A DNA stretch of 64,000 nt from Desulfarculus sp. (lineage in GTDB: Bacteria > Desulfobacterota > Desulfarculia > Desulfarculales > Desulfarculaceae): NCBI GenBank assembly GCA_003605055.1, contig QZKP01000012.1, forward strand, positions 62,001 to 126,000, given 5' to 3'. Each line of letters opens with the position of its first letter. Within the stretch, counting starts at the first letter, position 1. Below are positions 16,739 to 24,636 of the stretch, in pieces. Below the pieces are notes generated by a model. That model was not told the origin of the DNA and did not search any database. It saw only the letters and a list, made by a program, of their open reading frames with translations. The translations under genes were made by a program, and so were the position numbers.

Positions 16739-17037
16739 TGGCGGCTGAGGCCCCGGCCCTGCGCGACGGCGCGGAAACCAGCGAGTACCGGCTGACCGTG
16801 CGGGCGCTGGTGGCCGGCCTGGCCATGGCCGGCTGCGGGGTGCTCCTGGCCCTGGCCGGGGCCCTGCTGGCCGCCGAGCCCGCGCACGCCCGCGACCTGA
16901 TGGACCTGGCCCGGACCTTGATCTGGGCCGGCGTGGCCACCCTGGGCGGCCCGACCGTCAACTACCAGCTCAGCCGCACCCGGCTGAAAGCGAGCCTACC
17001 CGGCCCCACGGGGCCAAGAAAAAGGAGCAAGGAATGA
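16735..17037 (+). CDS. Putative holin
   Basis: A 100-residue protein with two membrane segments: LVAGLAMAGCGVLLALAGAL (about residues 29-48) and a second around LIWAGVATLGGPTVNYQL. The C-terminus is basic (RKRSKE). Size, two membrane spans and position between endolysin and lipoprotein genes fit a class II holin. Its start overlaps the endolysin stop and its stop overlaps the next start (ATGA). Confidence 0.6.
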   Translation: MMAAEAPALRDGAETSEYRLTVRALVAGLAMAGCGVLLALAGALLAAEPAHARDLMDLARTLIWAGVATLGGPTVNYQLSRTRLKASLPGPTGPRKRSKE

Positions 17038-17567
17038 AGCGGTCGCTGATCATCGTGGCCGTGCTGGCGCTCACCCTGGCCCTGCTGGGCGGGTGCGCCA
17101 CCAACAAAATGAACGTGCCCCTACGGGACGGCGATGGAAAGATGATCGCGGGGACGGATGGCAAGCCCATCATGCAAACCTACGACCTCAGCGACTCCGC
17201 CGTTTTTCACCAGGTGCAGAACGAGTTGGCCAAGCTGCGCAAGCCCGTGGCCGAGGTGGTCTTCCCCCAGGGTGGGACCGTCCCGCCAGGCATGACCATA
17301 ACCGTCTGGGGGCCCAACGGCCTGCCGCAAATCGCGCAGTACAGGGAGCCGTGGCTAGAGGCCTTCAAGGCCGGCTCCGGCATCTTCGGCATGGGCTGGC
17401 TGGGCTATGTCTTGGGATGGGGCCCCAACACCCAGCGCGGCGGCGGCAACACCTACAACGTGAGCAACTCCGGGGCCAACAGCTCCGTGGTCAACGCGCC
17501 CAGCGCCGGCGCCATCACTCCCAGCGTGAGCGTTCCCACCACCACGACCACCACCCCGGCGCCCTAG
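17034..17567 (+). CDS. Phage-encoded lipoprotein, lysis region
   Basis: A 177-residue protein with a type II signal peptide: KR, hydrophobic core, lipobox LLGGC (Cys at residue 21). The mature part has a small domain with PVAEVVFPQGGTVPPGMTI and a hydrophobic glycine-rich segment, then a low-complexity Ser/Thr/Pro tail (VPTTTTTTPAP). It could be an outer-membrane o-spanin or a superinfection-exclusion lipoprotein; its length exceeds typical o-spanins. Confidence 0.55.
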   Translation: MKRSLIIVAVLALTLALLGGCATNKMNVPLRDGDGKMIAGTDGKPIMQTYDLSDSAVFHQVQNELAKLRKPVAEVVFPQGGTVPPGMTITVWGPNGLPQIAQYREPWLEAFKAGSGIFGMGWLGYVLGWGPNTQRGGGNTYNVSNSGANSSVVNAPSAGAITPSVSVPTTTTTTPAP

Positions 17568-17568
17568 C

Positions 17569-18153
17569 ATGTTCTGCGCCCTCTCGCCCCGATACGGCCG
17601 GGACTACTGGCTCGGGGACGCGGCCTTCACCCGCCGGCCCGGCGACTACCTGAGCGACGGCATAGCCCTGGACGGCTACCGGGCCCTGGTCCTGGCCGGC
17701 GAGCTGGTGGCCAGCCACGCGGCGGTGATCATCAGCGCGACGCACCTGATCGAGGCCGTGACGCCCAAGGTGCGCCGCTGGCCCATCGCCGAGTACGTCC
17801 GCGACCCGCGCACGCTGTTCTGGGTCCGGCGGCCCCTCAGCCAAACCCGCGCCTCGGCCGAGGTCATGGCCCGCTTCGCCGCCGGCCTGGAGGGCGAGCC
17901 CTACGACGTGAGCGCCATCGCGGGGCTGCTGTTCAGCGATCGGGACGACCAGGGCGCCAACCCCAACCGCTGGGCGGACGACGGCGAGTGGATATGCTCC
18001 CGCCTGGTGGACATGGCGCTCAGGTTCAGCGACGGGGCCCGACCCGCGCCCCTGCCCGAAATGTTCACCCGCGTGCACCCGACGTGGCGCACGCCCCAGG
18101 GCCTCAACGGCGCTCCCATCTGGGAGCCCGAGATCACCGGCCCGCCCGCCTAA
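17569..18153 (+). CDS. Permuted papain-like (YiiX/NlpC-P60-type) enzyme
   Basis: A 194-residue protein with the order of circularly permuted papain-fold enzymes: a His in VASHAAVIISATHLIE, later EPYDVSAIAG, and the nucleophile Cys in EWICSRLVDMAL. Enzymes of this group hydrolyse amide or ester bonds in peptidoglycan peptides or lipids. In this place it may act in lysis, or at DNA entry. It is the last gene of the late operon and is followed by a strong hairpin. Confidence 0.55.
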   Translation: MFCALSPRYGRDYWLGDAAFTRRPGDYLSDGIALDGYRALVLAGELVASHAAVIISATHLIEAVTPKVRRWPIAEYVRDPRTLFWVRRPLSQTRASAEVMARFAAGLEGEPYDVSAIAGLLFSDRDDQGANPNRWADDGEWICSRLVDMALRFSDGARPAPLPEMFTRVHPTWRTPQGLNGAPIWEPEITGPPA

Positions 18154-18171
18154 CTCCTTTCCCTTCCCCCC

Positions 18172-18210
18172 GCGCCGGGGGCGGCGCCCGCAGCACGCCG
18201 CCCCCGGCGC
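18172..18210 (+). terminator. Strong GC hairpin after the late operon
   Basis: A perfect 15-bp stem (GCGCCGGGGGCGGCG with its complement at 18196-18210) around a 9-nt loop, 18 bases after the last late-gene stop. There is no T tract directly after it, so it may be a Rho-assisted or processing structure. It separates the late operon from the AT-rich promoter downstream. Confidence 0.6.
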
Positions 18211-18285
18211 CCCTCTCGGGGCCGCAGCGCCCCACCTCCTGCTCGTTTCTCCCAAAACAACTACGCCTGTATAGTTATTTTTATG

Positions 18286-18314
18286 TTGACGGGGATATAG
18301 CTATATAATATAGT
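18286..18314 (+). promoter_or_regulatory. Sigma-70 type promoter with overlapping palindromes
   Basis: TTGACG (18286-18291), 17-base spacer, TATAGT (18309-18314). The spacer contains ATATAGCTATAT (18295-18306), a perfect 12-bp palindrome, and the CTATATAATATAG inverted repeat overlaps the -10, so a repressor could bind there. The surrounding 60 bases are strikingly AT-rich within GC-rich DNA. It would drive the gene at 18391. Confidence 0.65.
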
Positions 18315-18390
18315 TGTAGCCAGATAAGCGGCTGGCAGCGAGCCACCGCCACCAGCCGCGGGGCACAACCTCAAACAGGGAGATGAGATC

Positions 18391-19062
18391 ATGCCCAGCA
18401 ACGATAATATCAGATACGAGAGCCAGAGCCTACCCGCCCACGCCATTGCGCTCGCCTACCGCGATGGCCAGAGCATCGGGAGCTACCGCGCCCGCCTCCT
18501 GCTGAAGGAGGACGGCCGCATCCTGCTGGAGCCCGAGGGCGACCCCCTCTGGCACGACGACGGCACCAGGATGGATATCTGGCACCGGCAGACGCTGCAC
18601 TGGGGCATCCCCTGCGACGCCGCCGCGGATGATCTGGAGGAGTTGCTGGCCGATCCCGAGAGCGAGCTGCACCGGCTGTTGGCGCGCATCCACGCGGGGC
18701 ACACTGTGGAGTGGGACGGCTCCAACCATCGGGGCCGCGTGAGCGAGGACGCCCAGGAGGCGGCCGACGAGCTGGGCTACTGGCTGGAGAGCGACTATCC
18801 CCGTTACGAGGGGATGCCCGTGGGGGACGCCCACTATTGGATCAGCGCTGACGGCAACCGGAGCGCGCTGGATATATTGACTGATCTACTGGAGCGGGAG
18901 CGCGCTGCGATCACGGAGGAGACGCTGCCCGCCCAGGACGCCCTGGCGGCCCTGATCCGCGAGTACGCCGAGGGAGAGGCGATCCTGTGGGATATCGAGG
19001 AGGCCGCCGCGCAGATACTCAGCGAGGCGCGGGAGCAGATCGAGGCGCGGGAGGAGGAGTAA
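18391..19062 (+). CDS. Hypothetical acidic protein, right-end prophage module
   Basis: A 223-residue, very acidic protein. It has no membrane segment; the sequence mixes WHRQTLHWGIPC, a middle with AADELGYWLESDYPRYEGMP and a C-terminal helix rich in Glu (EEAAAQILSEAREQIEAREE). No family was recognised. It is first in a four-gene module read from the promoter at 18286-18314 and its stop overlaps the next start. Such late-end modules are often accessory (lysogenic conversion or anti-phage) genes. Confidence 0.55.
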   Translation: MPSNDNIRYESQSLPAHAIALAYRDGQSIGSYRARLLLKEDGRILLEPEGDPLWHDDGTRMDIWHRQTLHWGIPCDAAADDLEELLADPESELHRLLARIHAGHTVEWDGSNHRGRVSEDAQEAADELGYWLESDYPRYEGMPVGDAHYWISADGNRSALDILTDLLERERAAITEETLPAQDALAALIREYAEGEAILWDIEEAAAQILSEAREQIEAREEE

Positions 19063-19646
19063 TGCCCGCCGTTGATGAGTGCCACGCCCCGCGCTGCGTT
19101 GTCTGCGGCGAGCCCTTGCCCGCCGGCTCCCGGAGCAATACGTGCTCGCCCGAGTGCCGCCAGGAGCGCCGCCGCCAGAGTTGGCGGGCCTACTATTGCC
19201 GCAGACAGGAGGCCGATCCCGAGCACAATCGCCGGCGGCACGCCCGGCGGAGGGAGCGACTGCTGGCCGATCCCCAACTGCTGGCCGATCATCGCGCGCG
19301 GGAGAGGGAGCGCGAGCGGGCCCGCATGCGCGATCCACAGTATCGGCAGAGGGCCAGAGCCCATGCACGGACGCGCTATGCCAGAGATGCTCAGCGCGTC
19401 CAGGCCAGGCGGCGGGAGATTGCCGCCATCCTGCCACCACAGGAGGCCGACCGCCGGCGCGAGCAATCCCGTGCCCATGGCCGGCGCTATCGCCGTAAGT
19501 GGCGCCGCCGGCTGTGGGCCGATGCCGGCGCGCACCGCGCCTACAAACGACAGATGGCCGAGTATCGCCGCCGGGCGGCCCTGCGCAATCTAGTCGGAGT
19601 TGTCGCCCCCATCCTGGCCGAGCGCCGGGACAAATTAGAGGAGTAG
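19062..19646 (+). CDS. Basic zinc-ribbon protein
   Basis: A 194-residue protein, starting at ATG 19062 (the in-frame extension to 18987 lies in the upstream gene). The N-terminus has a CxxC-x(13)-CxxxC zinc-binding knuckle (CVVCGEPLPAGSRSNTCSPEC). The rest is extremely arginine-rich and helical, with repeated RERERER and RRR runs, suggesting DNA or RNA binding. Nothing specific identifies it. It resembles small replication or regulatory proteins of prophages in overall composition. Confidence 0.5.
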   Translation: MPAVDECHAPRCVVCGEPLPAGSRSNTCSPECRQERRRQSWRAYYCRRQEADPEHNRRRHARRRERLLADPQLLADHRARERERERARMRDPQYRQRARAHARTRYARDAQRVQARRREIAAILPPQEADRRREQSRAHGRRYRRKWRRRLWADAGAHRAYKRQMAEYRRRAALRNLVGVVAPILAERRDKLEE

Positions 19647-19649
19647 ATC

Positions 19650-20411
19650 ATGCCTCAATTGCCCACGATCACACCGGAGGAGATCGCGGCCCTGCCCACC
19701 GAGCAGCTCCGGGCCGAACTGGCCCAGGCGCTGGAGGTGTCCGCTGCGTCCCTGCTGCGGCTGGCCATGATCTGGCGCGAGCTGGAGCGCCGGGGGGAGG
19801 ATCTCAGCGATCTGCGCACCGGGCTGGCCGTCTATTTACCCGCCATTGCCGCGGGCGAGATCATGCCCGAACTGGTGGTGCGCTACGCCGGCAAACGCAT
19901 GCTCCTGCGGGCCCTCAGCCAACTGCCCCTGGACGAGCAGGGACGCTATGCCGGCGACGCAACGGTGCCATTGGTGCGCCGGGACGCGCATGGCCAGCCC
20001 CAGCGCCAGGACGTGCCGCTCTCGGCGCTCAGGGCGGGCGAGATCGGCCTGGTGTTCGGCCCCGACGGCATCCGCCCCTGCGCGGAGCAAGAGGCGCTCC
20101 TGACTCGGCGCGGCCTACGCCGGCGCCGGGCCCGGCCTCCGGTGCTCATCGAGCCGGACGCCGGGAGGCTACGAGTGGGCAACGCTGTAGTCAGCCGCGG
20201 CGATATTGTGGCGGCCCTCGCCTCGGCCATGCCTCCGGGCAGGGAGGCCACTCCGGAAATTTCGCTGCCCCTGGGGCTCTCACGAAATGAGATATGCGCC
20301 CTACAGCGTCAGGCCGGCCGGGCGGGGCTGGGCGTGCAGGAATACGTGCGCGCCGCGCTGGCCCTCACGGGAGCATTCGATGACGATGAGGAGGTGATCG
20401 ATGCCCAATAA
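19650..20411 (+). CDS. Hypothetical protein, right-end prophage module
   Basis: A 253-residue protein with an N-terminal helical domain (ITPEEIAALPTEQLRAELAQ), a beta-rich middle and a C-terminal part (LSRNEICALQRQAGRAGLGV) that has a ribbon-helix or arm-like basic look. The last ten bases overlap the start of the next gene. Function unknown. Confidence 0.5.
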   Translation: MPQLPTITPEEIAALPTEQLRAELAQALEVSAASLLRLAMIWRELERRGEDLSDLRTGLAVYLPAIAAGEIMPELVVRYAGKRMLLRALSQLPLDEQGRYAGDATVPLVRRDAHGQPQRQDVPLSALRAGEIGLVFGPDGIRPCAEQEALLTRRGLRRRRARPPVLIEPDAGRLRVGNAVVSRGDIVAALASAMPPGREATPEISLPLGLSRNEICALQRQAGRAGLGVQEYVRAALALTGAFDDDEEVIDAQ

Positions 20412-20778
20412 TCCCACCACGTTCGCGCTGGCCGGCCCGGAGCGCGCGCGCCTAGAGCGCGGCGCGGGGACCATGGCCGATCAACTGCGCGAGGATATCG
20501 CCGTGGTCGAGGCCCTGGAGCGCGTGGGCCGGCGCGCCTGGGCCGGCCTGGCCGAGGCCGAGCAAAATTATCTGCGAGATCTCCTGGGCAGCACATGGAT
20601 GGAGCCGGCCAGCATCCCCAGCCTGCCGGCCATGCTGGCCATGGAGGTGGAGGACGGCGCCGCGCTGGACGGCCTGGACGCTAAATGGGAGGTGGATGCC
20701 AAGACGCTGGCGGGCAAGCTGCGGGCGATGCACCCGGCGGACGCATGGGCGATCTATAAGCAGGCGCGGGGGGCGTGA
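20401..20778 (+). CDS. Hypothetical protein, right-end prophage module
   Basis: A 125-residue, mostly helical protein without membrane segments or known motif (ALERVGRRAWAGLAEAEQNY, LAGKLRAMHPADAWAIYKQA). It overlaps the preceding gene by 11 bases, so the two are co-translated. It is the last prophage gene before the attachment region. Confidence 0.5.
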   Translation: MPNNPTTFALAGPERARLERGAGTMADQLREDIAVVEALERVGRRAWAGLAEAEQNYLRDLLGSTWMEPASIPSLPAMLAMEVEDGAALDGLDAKWEVDAKTLAGKLRAMHPADAWAIYKQARGA

Positions 20779-21055
20779 GCCCTACTCTGGCCCCCGTGTC
20801 GATCTCCCGCCATTTCGCGGCCAGCCGGACGCTGGCGCGACGCAGGGCGCGAGCCCTGCCCTAGGCCCCACCCCCGGGAGCGCGCGCCTACGGGGCTACT
20901 AAGGGCCCTTGAGACGATTTTTGAGACGATTTACCCATCGGCCTCGCTGCTTTTCACCGCCGGGGCCATGAATTGCTGTAAATTGTGTGGGATATTATGC
21001 TTGATATTATAGGGTGTTATAAAAATTACGCTGGGTTGGCCACAAATAGATAGTA
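20779..21055 (+). other. Prophage right-end intergenic region
   Basis: About 280 bases without a gene. The first part is GC-rich; from about 20900 it becomes AT-rich and repetitive, with the tandem repeats listed separately and two copies of GATATTAT at 20991-20998 and 21003-21010. This is the composition expected of an attP arm. Confidence 0.5.
20909..20932. repeat. Tandem 12-bp repeat near the attachment site
   Basis: TTGAGACGATTT occurs twice with no gap (20909-20920 and 20921-20932), about 125 bases from the tRNA fragment. Short direct repeats at this distance are typical arm-type sites for tyrosine integrases or excisionases. The integrase itself is not in the window. Confidence 0.55.
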
Positions 21056-21101
21056 CCCTCTCACGCCGAAGACACGGGTTCGAACCCCGTTGGGACTGCC
21101 A
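21056..21101 (+). other. Prophage attachment site: 3' part of tRNA-Glu(CTC)
   Basis: The sequence reads as the 3' half of a tRNA: anticodon loop CTCTCAC (anticodon CTC at 21060-21062), a 3' anticodon stem GCCGA, T arm ACGGG-TTCGAAC-CCCGT, acceptor strand TGGGACT, discriminator G and encoded CCA (21099-21101). The 5' half is absent and the 5' side of the anticodon stem does not pair, so this is a fragment. Discriminator G and loop fit tRNA-Glu. It marks the right junction of the prophage; the intact gene should be at the left end. Confidence 0.7.
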
Positions 21102-21112
21102 AGTCAATTACG

Positions 21113-21158
21113 GAAAGCTCCCGCCCACCGTTTCCGGTAGTCGTGGGAGCTTTCTGTT
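21113..21158 (+). terminator. tRNA terminator hairpin
   Basis: Ten-bp stem GAAAGCTCCC (21113-21122) with GGGAGCTTTC (21145-21154), followed by TGTTT. It lies 12 bases after the CCA, so it is probably the original terminator of the tRNA-Glu gene. It could also stop leftward transcription from the kinase gene ending at 21244. Confidence 0.7.
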
Positions 21159-21243
21159 TGGCCAAGATGTTGGTCTTAACCTGAAATAGCTCGGACTTAA
21201 TCTGACAGGGAGCCATGTAGCAGGGTGATTACTGCGCGGCAGT

Positions 21244-23760
21244 TCAGCCTCTAAGTAGAGCTTGACGGATAACCTTGGCTATTTGATCTTCTCCAAATGG
21301 CTTTAACAAAATATGCTCGATCTCAAGTCCGTGGTCTTTTCTGGTGATTGAGTTATCTCTAGAGCCGGTCATGATGATGGTGGCGATGTCCGGTCTAATT
21401 TCCAACGCATTACGCACCAAATCCGTGCCCAAAAGGTGAGGCATGATTTGATCCGTAAGAATCAAGTCGAACTTTTCAGGATTGGCGATGAACATCTCCA
21501 ATGCCTTCTCTCCGGAGTCCAGGCTGGTGACTCTGTAGCCTAGCTTTTGCAGTAAGCGCGAGATCACATAAAGCACATCTTTCTCGTCATCCACGAGTAA
21601 AATGTGTTCCGACCCATTTTTGACCAGCGGATTTTCTGGTTCTTGTTTTTTATCGCTCTCGTCAATTCTGGGGAGATAGATATGGAAAGTAGTGCCGTGG
21701 CCCACTTGGGATGCCACGGTAATTTCTCCGCCACAACTTTTCACGATGCCATGCACCACGGCCAAGCCCATGCCGGTGCCGTGGCCAGATCTTTTGGTGG
21801 TGAAGAACGGCTCGAATATGCGCTCCAGTATCTTGGGCTCGATGCCCACTCCATTGTCGGCAAAGGTGATCAGGTGGTATGCGCCCGGAGGTAAGTCAGT
21901 GAAATTGCGGTTGTCATCTCCGCGGATTTTCACCTGGGTCAGGGATATGCTCAAGCGGCCGCCCTGGTCATTCATGGCATGCGCCGCGTTGGTCCCCAAG
22001 TTAATTATCATTTGCTGTATCTGGCTTGAGTCGGCCATCACCAATCCCGGATCGTCGGGGATGTCGCTGGAAATCTCTATGTCGGAAGGAAGGGAAGCCC
22101 TTAAGAAATTGAGGCCTTCCGTTAGGAGGGCGCCCAGGCGCACGAGTGATTTGTTGGCCTTGGACTGACGGCTGAAGCTGAGTATCTGACACACCATGTC
22201 CTTGGCGTTGTTGGATGCCTTCAGGGCGAGCTCCAAGTGGGGGAGGCAATCGTGGCTTGCGGGGATGTCATTGATGGCCAACTGGAGGCAGCCTAGGATC
22301 ACGGACAGGTAGTTGTTGAAGTCGTGGGTGATGCCGCTGGCCAAGGTGCCGAGCGCTTCCATCTTCTCGGCAATTTGAAGGCGTTTCTCCAGCCGCTTGG
22401 TTTCCTCCTCCGCTTGCTTTTGCTCAGTAATGTCAATTCCGGTGCCCAACATGCGCACCGCCCTGCCCTCACTATCCCGAATTGCGTGCCCCCTGGCATA
22501 TACCCAGCGGACCGAGCCGTCCTGGTGCAGCAGCCGGAATTGGCATATGAATTCGGATTTGTCGCCGGCAAGGTGTCCCTTGAAGCCTTCAATCAAGGCT
22601 TGGCGGTCATCTGGGTGGGCCATGTCCAGCCAATCATTTATATTGTGCAGGGGGGCTTGGTCGTGACTAAGGCCTATAAATTCCCATATCCTGGGGTCTA
22701 GGTACGCCTTCCCTGTAACTAAGTCCCAATCCCACACCCCCACTTTGGCGGCCCGCGTGGCGAGGTTGTAGCGCTCCTCGCTTTCCTTAAGCTTTTCCTC
22801 GAATCTCCTTTTCTCGGTCACGTCCAATCCCACGGCCCAACTGACCCAGCCTTGGATGGGAAACTGTTCCGAGATATTGGACCACGAGACAATCCTCTTG
22901 GCGCCATCCTTGCTGGTGAGTTCAGCTTCCAGGTTCCTGAACCCGCGTTTCTGGTTTTTTTGCAGGTTGTTGACGTGCCTGTTTTGCCTCGAGTCGGGGT
23001 ACAAAAGCCGCAGGGCCTCGGGGTTTCCCACTATTTCCTTGGCCGAATACCCGGTGACCCGCTCGCACTCCTGGTTCCAAAAAACCAGGTTGCCCTGTTC
23101 ATCGTGGGCGTGCAGCATCACCGGCATGCTGCTGATGATCTGCCTGAGTCTCTCCCGGGTTTCCCAGATGTTCTTTTCGTGGTCCTTGCGCTCCCTGATA
23201 TCGTGGAAAATATGTATGCCCCCTTTTATCCGTCCCTGCTGATCCACGGTGGGGGCGAAGGTAAGCGAGAAATCCCCCCCCAGGATGCTGGCTTCGATGC
23301 CCACGACCTGCTTGCCGCCGTTGGCAAGGCATTTGACGTACGGGCAATAAGGGGGAGGTTCGTCCAGGCCGCAGATCAATTTGTAGCAGGGCTGGCCCAG
23401 AGCCTCCCGGAACTCGACGCCCAGGCGTCGGGCAAGGGCTAGGTTTATCCTCTCCAGCCGGTAATCCTGGTCGATAATGGCTATGAGGTCCGGAACGGCG
23501 TCAAAGGTTCGTTCCCATTCCAGCTTGGCGTGAATGATGTTTTCTTGGAGATCGCGTAGCTCGGATAGCTCCTTGCTAAGTTTTCGGTTGTCATGGGAAA
23601 GCTCCGCGGCCTTCTGCCGCCATTGTCGGGTTTCAGCAAGTTTGAGGTGGGTGGGCATTTCCCCTCGCAGCCGTCGTAGTCTGCTAGTCTCCCGCCTTAT
23701 CTCGGGGCGTGACGCAGCCAAGCAAAAAAGGTGCCCTTGTCCCTCCAGCCAGCAGGGCAT
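21244..23760 (-). CDS. Hybrid PAS sensor histidine kinase with receiver domain
   Basis: An 838-residue cytoplasmic sensor kinase without membrane segments. In order: a coiled-coil start, three PAS domains (the first with a Cys cluster CGLDEPPPYCPYVKC, about residues 130-145), an H-box (GITHDFNNYLSVIL), the ATPase domain (DNGVGIE, GHGTGMGLAVV) and a C-terminal receiver with the phospho-acceptor Asp in DLILTDQIMP. An alternative start at the Met 34 codons further in (23658) is possible. It closes the gas-vesicle cluster on the same strand and may feed its phosphorelay, or be an unrelated neighbour. Confidence 0.85.
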   Translation of the reverse strand: MPCWLEGQGHLFCLAASRPEIRRETSRLRRLRGEMPTHLKLAETRQWRQKAAELSHDNRKLSKELSELRDLQENIIHAKLEWERTFDAVPDLIAIIDQDYRLERINLALARRLGVEFREALGQPCYKLICGLDEPPPYCPYVKCLANGGKQVVGIEASILGGDFSLTFAPTVDQQGRIKGGIHIFHDIRERKDHEKNIWETRERLRQIISSMPVMLHAHDEQGNLVFWNQECERVTGYSAKEIVGNPEALRLLYPDSRQNRHVNNLQKNQKRGFRNLEAELTSKDGAKRIVSWSNISEQFPIQGWVSWAVGLDVTEKRRFEEKLKESEERYNLATRAAKVGVWDWDLVTGKAYLDPRIWEFIGLSHDQAPLHNINDWLDMAHPDDRQALIEGFKGHLAGDKSEFICQFRLLHQDGSVRWVYARGHAIRDSEGRAVRMLGTGIDITEQKQAEEETKRLEKRLQIAEKMEALGTLASGITHDFNNYLSVILGCLQLAINDIPASHDCLPHLELALKASNNAKDMVCQILSFSRQSKANKSLVRLGALLTEGLNFLRASLPSDIEISSDIPDDPGLVMADSSQIQQMIINLGTNAAHAMNDQGGRLSISLTQVKIRGDDNRNFTDLPPGAYHLITFADNGVGIEPKILERIFEPFFTTKRSGHGTGMGLAVVHGIVKSCGGEITVASQVGHGTTFHIYLPRIDESDKKQEPENPLVKNGSEHILLVDDEKDVLYVISRLLQKLGYRVTSLDSGEKALEMFIANPEKFDLILTDQIMPHLLGTDLVRNALEIRPDIATIIMTGSRDNSITRKDHGLEIEHILLKPFGEDQIAKVIRQALLRG

Positions 23761-23919
23761 GACCCAGCCCTGAATCGGTGGGAGGGCCCGAGACAGCCGA
23801 TGGTGTTAACAAAGAAAATCCCCCCTCGGGTCGTGCTAACCGGGTATCTGGTTCATGCCACTCGGGTCAAATGGCTCTCGGTGCTTGCCTTGCGTTGCTC
23901 CGGGGCTGACCATTGGCGC

Positions 23920-24237
23920 TCATCCTGCGGTGGGAACAGGCAGGCAGGCCTCCAGGCTGTTCAGCCTCTGTTCCATCCGCCGTAAGGCATCATCCTCCGG
24001 CGGTGGCGCGGTCTGCGCCTTGAACGCGGGGTTGTTCACCCACCAGTCGATGCCCATTTCCCTGGCTTTGTCCACTGAACAGATGACCAAACGAATTTGC
24101 AGGGTGAGTAGCTCTACCTCCACCAGCTTGATCTTTATGTCGCCCGCGATCACCACGCCCTTGTCCAGGATGCGTTCAATTAGATCGGCGAGGTTGGCGC
24201 TTTCCACCGAATGCGCTGTGGCGCGTTGTATTGGCAT
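23920..24237 (-). CDS. Gas vesicle structural protein GvpA/GvpJ family
   Basis: A 105-residue protein whose first 60 residues contain the conserved GvpA core: LADLIERILDKGVVIAGDI followed by KLVEVELLTLQIRLVICSVD. The C-terminal extension (about residues 68-105) is beyond the minimal GvpA length and is typical of GvpJ/GvpM-type minor proteins. GvpA-family proteins assemble the ribbed shell. ATG 24237 is preceded by a GTG alternative. The GvpK gene lies 21 bases upstream. Confidence 0.85.
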   Translation of the reverse strand: MPIQRATAHSVESANLADLIERILDKGVVIAGDIKIKLVEVELLTLQIRLVICSVDKAREMGIDWWVNNPAFKAQTAPPPEDDALRRMEQRLNSLEACLPVPTAG

Positions 24238-24258
24238 CACATATCCTATAGTTATTTA

Positions 24259-24636
24259 TTATAGCAGCTTGCCCAAAGGGCCCAAGTCCAGATTTAGGTC
24301 CTCTTCCTCTAGATTGAACTCCAGCCTCAGCCGCTCTATCTCCTCGGTCTGCCGCAGCAAGGTCGCACCGATTTTCTCTATCTGCTCCTCGCTTAGGGAG
24401 CCCGCCTCCAGTCGGCGAATGGCTTGGCGCTCCATGAGCTCATGCAATAGCTTCACCAAGGTGAGCACCAGCTTTCCCAGGCCGTTCTTGAGGTCCTCGG
24501 GCTCCAGGTTCAGGCGGGGCCCCGGCGCGGCCGGTGCGACGGCATCCTCCTCCATCCTCGGCCCTGGTGCACGCATGGCCTGGAGAAAGTCGCCCATGCT
24601 CTCCGTGTAAATCTCCGGCCCATTGTCCAGACTCAT
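24259..24636 (-). CDS. gvpK: Gas vesicle protein GvpK
   Basis: A 125-residue protein from ATG 24636; the longer in-frame extension upstream runs through the neighbouring gvp gene and is rejected. GvpK features are present: a helical stretch LNLEPEDLKNGLGKLVLTLV, then LLHELMERQAIRRLEAGSLS and a leucine-rich acidic end. GvpK is needed for vesicle formation, probably in nucleation. Its start overlaps the stop of the next gene (ATGA). Confidence 0.85.
   Translation of the reverse strand: MSLDNGPEIYTESMGDFLQAMRAPGPRMEEDAVAPAAPGPRLNLEPEDLKNGLGKLVLTLVKLLHELMERQAIRRLEAGSLSEEQIEKIGATLLRQTEEIERLRLEFNLEEEDLNLDLGPLGKLL

Noticed and set aside
18286-18309. TTGACG paired with TATAAT as a promoter
   Set aside because: The spacing would be only 12 bases; the TATAGT five bases downstream gives 17 bases and was preferred.
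21026-21101. Complete tRNA-Glu gene
   Set aside because: No acceptor 5' strand or D arm is found upstream and the 5' anticodon stem does not pair, so it is a 3' fragment.
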